Positions 58,560 to 64,000 of a DNA stretch of 64,000 bases are shown here, one piece after another. Source of the DNA: Cryptomeria japonica. Its lineage: Eukaryota > Streptophyta > Pinopsida > Cupressales > Cupressaceae. Both the position numbers and the translations under genes were made by a program. The DNA lies in contig NC_081405.1 of assembly GCF_030272615.1 (NCBI RefSeq), positions 156,067,954 to 156,131,953 on the forward strand, read 5' to 3'. Numbering within the stretch: the first letter of the stretch is position 1; each line of letters starts with the position of its first letter. Below the pieces are notes generated by a model that was not told where the DNA came from, did not search any database, and saw only the letters and a program-made list of their open reading frames with translations.

Positions 58560-61500
58560 CCCCCTTTGGCATCAATGACAAAGGTTGTCAAGATGTCAGT
58601 AGAGTTTGTAGTTTCAACCTTGTAACTGGGTGGTTACAATTTGAAAAGGATCTCCCAAAATCAAGTTTATACTATCCATAAATTTCTTGATATCCTTTAT
58701 TGTTGTCTCTTTTCTCTTCATTGTACCGGTGAGTTGCTGCAAATGCTCTGCCGGTGTTTTCTATCCCTGTATTAGTGCCTCATATACTTTCTTCCGTAGT
58801 GATGCTAGATAGTCCAATCTTGGACTTAGTTTTAGTCTCAAATGTTTTGCCTTATTCACTATTCTTTCTCTCTCTCTTTCTAATTTAAGTAAATCTTCTT
58901 CAAAATTTGTTATCTTCTCCTCAAAAACTGATAGTGTATCAGGCGAGTTAACAAAATTATCTGCAAGTTTATTGATCTCATCCTATACCTTGCTCATCTT
59001 TTTGTCTATATCTACAGTCAAAAAGTTTGTCTTACAGGTGTCTTTGTACAAAGTTTTGTACTCTTTCAATAAATTACACAATTCCGGTAGAAGTGTGTCA
59101 AAATCTCTGTTACACTTCTTTATTTGCTCATCAAAGAATTTTTGTTTTTCAATTTCTACTTTATCCTTCAATGACTTTTCCTTTATTTTCTCAATGTTTT
59201 CTGTGATATATTTACACAGTGTATCAAGTTGTCCTAAAGAATCTTTATTGTCTATATTACAGTTAGGAGCAATTACCTTCAAAATTGGTATGGTATCATC
59301 AATTGCCTTGTAAGCTTGTGAGCTACAGTCTGTTATCTTTTTGATTGAATCTAATAGTACCTCAATCACATTAGTTGATTTGTAGCCTGATGATGAACCA
59401 ACATTCTGAGTACCGTTAGTGGAAGTAACCAAGCTTGTATTGACCTCTGGTAGGTCTGTTTGTGTCTGCATTTCTTTAAGCAATGGTTTTTCTATTTCTC
59501 CAGTTGACGGTGGCACTGTTTCCTTATGTTCCTGTTCTTGTTGTTGTTGTTCCTGTTCCGGTGCCTTTTACTCTGTTTGTTGCATTGTCTCAGTTTGAGT
59601 CTCTACCTTTTGCTCTTTTTCTTCTGTCGGTTTCTCCTGTGTGTTTTCAGTTTGCTCAACTACCGGAGGCTCACTAGCCATGTCAGTCTTATCAGCTGTA
59701 TCTTTGTCTACCACTATGTTGATCTTTTGAGTATCAACATCCACAGTATATAAAACTTCAGGATTAGGATTACCATCCTCTACATCCATACTCTCAGCTA
59801 TCGGTTGATCTTCTATAGTGGATGTTTTTACTGGTGGAGTAATCAAAGGAGGTGGGGGTAAGTTGTCTCTAACCTTGATACTAGGTGGTCCACCAACTTT
59901 ACCTTTACCCTTGTCTCTATCTTTCTGATAAACTTTTATGGGTTTGGGGTTCCTATATTCTTCTTGTTTTTCTTTTTCAATTAAGAATATATCCCATCCA
60001 TTTTCTATTTCCTTAGTCACCTCATTAACTCTTCCAACCATTAAAGCAATGTGCTGGTGTGCAGTAGAAAATACTGACCGGTTGGCTTGAGCAATTAGGT
60101 CATCAATTTCTTTAGGTGAATTTACCGGATAAACAACAAGTAGCTTTTCAATCTTCATCTTCTTGTCCAGTTCTACTACTGCTTGTCTTCTTGCTTCCAG
60201 TCTATTAAATAGTTAATTTGGAGTTTCATTTACTACTTCCATCAAAAACTTCTTATACATATCCATATGCAATATAACACTATTTTCAACTTGTTCTTTT
60301 TCATCAGCTGTTAAAGTGTCATATATTTTCTCTATATTTTTCAATTTACCTTCCTCTGTAATTTCATTCAGCAGTATATCAGGCCAAGTCTTTGTTTGTC
60401 CTCTTCTTCTTTTTGGGTGTCAGTTTCTTCTTCTTTGGTGTACCCTTTCTTACCGAAGATCTCACTGCTTGTTGTTTTTGTCTTGTCCTCCTGGGTGAGG
60501 GTGTGGTTTCCGGTGAGGGATCTCTTTTCCTTACAACTCTTTTGAAAGTTGTAGGTATGTCACTCCCCGAAGAAGTACCTACTGGTGATAGGTGAGTTTC
60601 AGGTTGTGGAGCTGCTAACTCATCCTCTGTAATACCGATTTTCTTCAACACATCTTCTTTAATGGCCTTTGCTTGTCTGGAACCTTTCCTTACAACTGCC
60701 TCAACCTTTTTCACTCTTTTCTTTGATTGTATTTGGCTTTCAATAGTATCTGCACTACCAAATATTTCTTCCTTTGGTTCTCTGGGGGCTTCTAGAAGTG
60801 CTTATCATATGTTTCAATTATATGATCATCTATTTCATAGCCCATCTCGGTTACCCAAACTGTCCTAGGGATGACTGCTTCCATCTAGATTTCATCCTTC
60901 TTGATGACAAAGCATATTTCATCTTTGTATTTGTCGACAATCTTTTGTGATAACTTGATTCTTTTCTTCATTTTGGCCTTTAATGCTTGAAAGAAGTCAT
61001 GAATATCGTTTTCCTTGTTTTCTCCCATGTTATTGAATAGGTTTGTTAACTGTTTGCCTACTGGTATATCATATCCAAGTTCTTTGTAGCCTATACTGGG
61101 AACCTATTTTTTTATATGTAGCATCAGACATACTAACAGATTTCCAAACCTGAAAGTTCCTTTCTTGTCCTTCTTGATCTTTCCAAGGTTGTCAATTAAT
61201 TCATCTTTTAACCACTCACATATATCAATCTTTGCATTATTTGTGACCATATCATAAGCACTCTTAATGCATAAGCTTGAAATTGAATTGAGTCTATTTG
61301 CATGAGTAGCTTTATATCCTAATATCATGCTGATAAATCTCACATTAATGTCTATTACATCATTAACTCTTAGGGACCTTTTGTTGAATGTTGCACCAGT
61401 TAGGTTTGTAACTAGGTCATTGGATACCTTCTTGGTTTTATCTAGCCTTTTACTGGTGGTCGGTAACTCTGTGACAGCTTTCACAGCTTCCTTAGTGATT

Positions 61501-61748
61501 TTGTGGACTGCATCTAACTAGAAAAATTCACCATGTACCCTGCTTAAGACTATCCTAATCACATCCTTGGGGAATTCAAGAATGCTAAGGATCTCTATAA
61601 ATCCTAGGGTTTCAATGATCTTGTGTTCATCTTTTACATTGCTGGTTTTATCACATATCACAGTTTTAAACATGGTTTTAATCTCTTCATCTCCTAGTTC
61701 CTCAATGTTGCAGTGGATGTAATAAGTAATTTTCAACTTCTTATCTCA
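58560..61748 (-). pseudogene. ORF2 of nested pol-less element, second copy of the unassigned protein
   Basis: Colinear homologue of 51975-55417 beginning near residue 55 (YYIHCNIEELGDEEIKTMF). It keeps the N-terminal domain (RVHGEFF, SMILGYKATHANRLNS), the basic segment (TRQKQQAVR, KKKKLTPKKKKR), GKGKVGGP, the acidic Pro/Thr/Glu-rich region and the C-terminal helix region (NKDSLGQLDTLCKYITENI). Large pieces are open (60379-60714, 59568-60158, 58983-59516), with frameshifts between some. Protein-level similarity is retained while the DNA differs widely, suggesting the protein was under selection while the family was active. Confidence 0.75.
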
Positions 61749-61835
61749 CCAGTATCACATGATTGTAAGGTTTCCATCAATGACAATACCTTAAATCAGC
61801 CTACAATGTCTCATTGGAGTGTGCATTTGCCAACA
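61749..61835 (-). repeat. 5' LTR of pol-less element, second piece
   Basis: 'ccagtatcacatgattgtaagg' to 'gcatttgccaaca' matches the last part of 50955-51778. It begins with CCAGT, a one-mismatch copy of GCAGT at 57613-57617, the presumed target duplication of the nested element. Confidence 0.9.
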
Positions 61836-62893
61836 GGCTCCACTACGTCCACTTACAACCAACTAACACTTCTCAAGTTCTTGTGTGGCTACACACACCC
61901 TTGCATAAAATGAGTGGGCTACTACTAGGCTTAAGGGTTTGAATGACCCACTTGACCAATTCAATACAAAAATCCTTGGAGGGATGTTCTCACAACATCT
62001 GAACACAAATGAAACAAGATTTTATGATTTAGATCCATCAGAAAAACAATCTTGACTCATTCGCCCACAAACCTGAACCAGTTTCTATTAGGCCTCCTTT
62101 TGAAGGAATCGGGTGATAAATTTTGATACCTTGTAGTTCTAGAAAAACAAATTATGTTTTCAGATACCCTTTTGGGAGTTCTCATGCAATATCTTAGTTT
62201 CCAGTACCAGATTAACTTGTAGATATTCCAATTGGTGCTGCACTAACATACCTAATAAGGCTTTCAGACCTATTTGAGTGAACACCTTTCACAAACTGGT
62301 TTGGTTCTCCTAAGGGGTGACCATAACTGACCATGAAATATCATGAAAATGTCCAAAGTATTCTTCTATCACATTAAAAACCTTTCCCATTGCTCTACCT
62401 CTCAATTCTCATGCACTGCACTCATCAAACCAGTCTGTCACATAGAGATGCCACACCTAGGGTTAGTTCTCCATCCTCTTCACCCTGTTGTATCATCTTA
62501 ATGTATTTTGGTAGTGACATATGATACAGTGGCCTATAATCTCCTATAATGGTAGAGTGTTCAGTTAAGGATTGATAGGCCAAAACCCATTGTTGCAGTC
62601 AAACCCTAGGGGTTTAAGGGTTTTAGGCTACCAGATAGAGTTTTGCTTGTAAAATGGGGCAGCGATCACTCCAAGACTTCACACTGAAAGAAAAAAAAAG
62701 GTAAAACAATCCAGTTATATGATCTATGCCATGAGCATTCTTACCAATCCACCTTCAGTATGCAATCAACATAAATTAGATGGTTTTTCCGAGTTTTCCA
62801 ACAGTTCTTCAGGCTTCAATTTCCTTTTCAAAACAACCAACTCAACCAAATAAACCAACATACATTCTCCTATAGTAGGAATCCTATACAATG
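61836..62893. other. Unassigned flank, possibly the 3' end of the right-hand gypsy element
   Basis: No gene recognised. Just left of 62894 the minus strand may continue gypsy coding sequence (GECMLVYLVELVVLKRKLKP), but it soon runs into stops. No LTR could be located. Confidence 0.4.
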
Positions 62894-63964
62894 TTAGATC
62901 GGAAACATTAAATATAGGTGAAATAGTAGTTCATCATCAGGGAGTTCAATTTTGTAAGCATTAGGACCATATTTATCTAAAATATTATAAGGTCCAATTC
63001 TTCGCATCCTCAACTTGCTATGGATTCCCTTAGGAAACCTGTCCTTGCTAAGATGAACCATTACCATGTCACCCACTTGATACTACACATCTCTCCTTCT
63101 CTGATCCACTCTTTCTTTAAACTTTTGATTGTTCTATTGTAGGGTATCTCTGACTTGTTGATGCACCTCTTTCATAGCCTCTTCAAATTCATTAGCATGT
63201 CCACTCCTCTTGTCCAACCCCTAGACATCTCTCAACTCAAAGACTCCTCTTGGATGACTACCATACACAATCTCAAAAGGACTCAGACCTGTACTCCTAT
63301 TTATTGAATCATTATAGGCATACTCTGCCTGAGGTATCACCACATCTTAACTACTTCCATGATCATTTGTGAAACATCTAAGAATATTTCCCAATGACCT
63401 ATTCACAACTTCAATTTGGCCATCGGTCTGAGGGTGATAGGCTGAAATAAAAGAAAAATTTGTACCCAACCTTTTCCACAAGGTTCTCATAAAATGCCCT
63501 ACAAACTTGCTGTCACAGTCAGATACAATACTCAAAGGAAACCCATGGATTCTAACAACTTCTTTGAAAAACAATCTTGCAATATAGCTAGCATCATTTG
63601 TGGTTTTCTAAGGAATAAAGTGAGCCATCTTACTAAACCTGTCTACAACAATACAAACACTGTCATGACCTGTCTTTGTCTTGGCTAACCCCATCACAAA
63701 GTCCATACTCAAAATTTTCCATGGTCTACTTGGCATAGACAAAGATTGGTACAATCCTGCATTGGTTGAGACCCCCTTTGCTCTCTGACACACAATACAA
63801 CTCTCCACAAACTTTCTGATATCGGTCTGCATTTTCGGCCAAAAGTAAAATCTCCTAACTAGGGCCAAAGTCTTATTTAGACCAAATTGACATCCTAAAC
63901 CACCACTATGTTTCTCCTTTACTACATTATCCCTCATTGAACATCTAGGGGGGTAAGTGCACAA
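62894..63964 (-). pseudogene. gypsy integrase (decayed)
   Basis: Zinc-binding part: KHSGGLGCQFGLNKTLALV ... CIVCQRAKG, where the second histidine of the HHCC motif appears changed to glutamine. Core: LSMDFVMGLAKTKTGHDS (first D), IVSDCDSKFVGHFMRTLW (second D), SAYHPQTDGQIEVVNRSL (E), so all three DDE residues are present. C-terminal module: VHLSKDRFPKGIHSKLRM and RRIGPYNILDKYGPNAYKI, the GPY/F signature. Stops at about 63605 (probably CAG to TAG), 63344 and elsewhere inactivate it. Confidence 0.88.
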
Positions 63965-64000
63965 AGATGGTGGTCAAAAAGGGGGTATAAGTGGACACTT
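62894..64000 (-). mobile_element. Ty3/gypsy element, integrase end, cut by right edge
   Basis: Only the 3' part of pol is inside the window. It reads in one frame on the minus strand, broken by stops and not by shifts. Integrase order and the GPY/F-type C-terminal module place it in gypsy; no chromodomain is visible downstream. Unrelated in detail to the chromovirus at 1-5577. Confidence 0.88.

Larger units (their letters stand above)
57618..61748 (-). mobile_element. Second pol-less element, truncated, nested in the first one's 5' LTR
   Basis: 3' LTR 57618-58412 (795 bp, same ends as 50955-51778), polypurine tract at 58413, and an interior colinear with ORF2 of the outer copy. It breaks off at 61748 near ORF2 residue 55. 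Its ORF1, primer site and 5' LTR are missing. Bases flanking the insertion (GCAGT/CCAGT) may be the target duplication, so the missing part was probably lost by a deletion ending at or near the original junction. Confidence 0.85.
50955..61835 (-). mobile_element. Pol-less copia/Sirevirus-like element with a long unassigned ORF (outer copy)
   Basis: Minus-strand LTR element: 3' LTR 50955-51778, interior 51779-56907, 5' LTR 56908-57617 continuing at 61749-61835 after a nested insertion. Flanks read GGTTC (50950-50954) and GGCTC (61836-61840), a 5-bp target duplication with one mismatch. An initiator-Met primer site and polypurine tracts at 51779 and about 51947 are present. The interior holds ORF1 (coiled coil plus four CCHC knuckles) and ORF2 (long, unassigned). 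It has no capsid of the usual copia type, protease, integrase, RT or RNase H. It must have been mobilised by an autonomous relative. Confidence 0.88.

Noticed and set aside
1-64000. CRISPR arrays, tRNA or rRNA genes, bacterial operons
   Set aside because: No short regularly spaced repeats with unique spacers and no tRNA/rRNA signatures were found. The initiator-Met matches are 12-base primer sites next to LTRs only.

Overview
The window is repeat-dominated plant nuclear DNA, most likely from a conifer. The lineage clue is a broken terpene synthase gene whose RR(X)8W motif, intron-rich layout and reading frame match the gymnosperm TPS-d (monoterpene synthase-like) family. Almost everything else is retrotransposon sequence of four kinds: Ty3/gypsy, Ty1/copia of Sirevirus type, L1-type LINE, and small non-autonomous LTR elements. 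I see no intact protein-coding gene, rRNA, tRNA or CRISPR array.

Layout. 1-5577: minus-strand gypsy chromovirus, cut by the left edge, with decayed gag, protease, RT, RNase H, integrase and chromodomain. 5578-7242: anonymous flank. 7248-10925: complete but pol-less gypsy element (gag and protease only) with a CTTAG target duplication. 10931-14200: degenerate unknown coding remnant, duplicated blocks and a tandem array with a period near 205 bp. 14200-14369: 85-bp tandem duplication upstream of the TPS start. 14581-35002: TPS pseudogene, split in its sixth exon by a 17.4-kb nested insertion.

The nest reads, from outside in: TPS exon, then L1 LINE (16104-33460, 15-bp target duplication), then copia/Sirevirus (18143-29753, GCAAC), then solo LTR (24009-27947, ATCTT), then a 2.8-kb non-autonomous LTR element (24745-27541, CACTC). 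Every level is bounded by its own target-site duplication, so the order of insertion can be read directly.

35003-38918 holds nothing I recognise. 38919-39966 is a GA-rich minisatellite fused to a truncated copia pol (39967-43170). That pol runs into an LTR which is itself followed by a primer binding site. 45569-46139 is a 5'-truncated LINE tail on the minus strand. 46232-48180 is a copia 5' LTR plus truncated gag. 48181-50954 is anonymous apart from a direct repeat and a small CpG-rich, promoter-like patch.

50955-61835 is the most unusual part: a minus-strand LTR element with copia/Sirevirus-style LTRs, initiator-Met primer site and repeated polypurine tracts, but no pol. It encodes a coiled-coil protein with four CCHC zinc knuckles, and a second reading frame of about 1,075 codons that I cannot assign to any family. 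A second, diverged copy carrying the same long frame (57618-61748) sits inside the first copy's 5' LTR. 62894-64000 is the integrase end of another minus-strand gypsy element that runs off the right edge.
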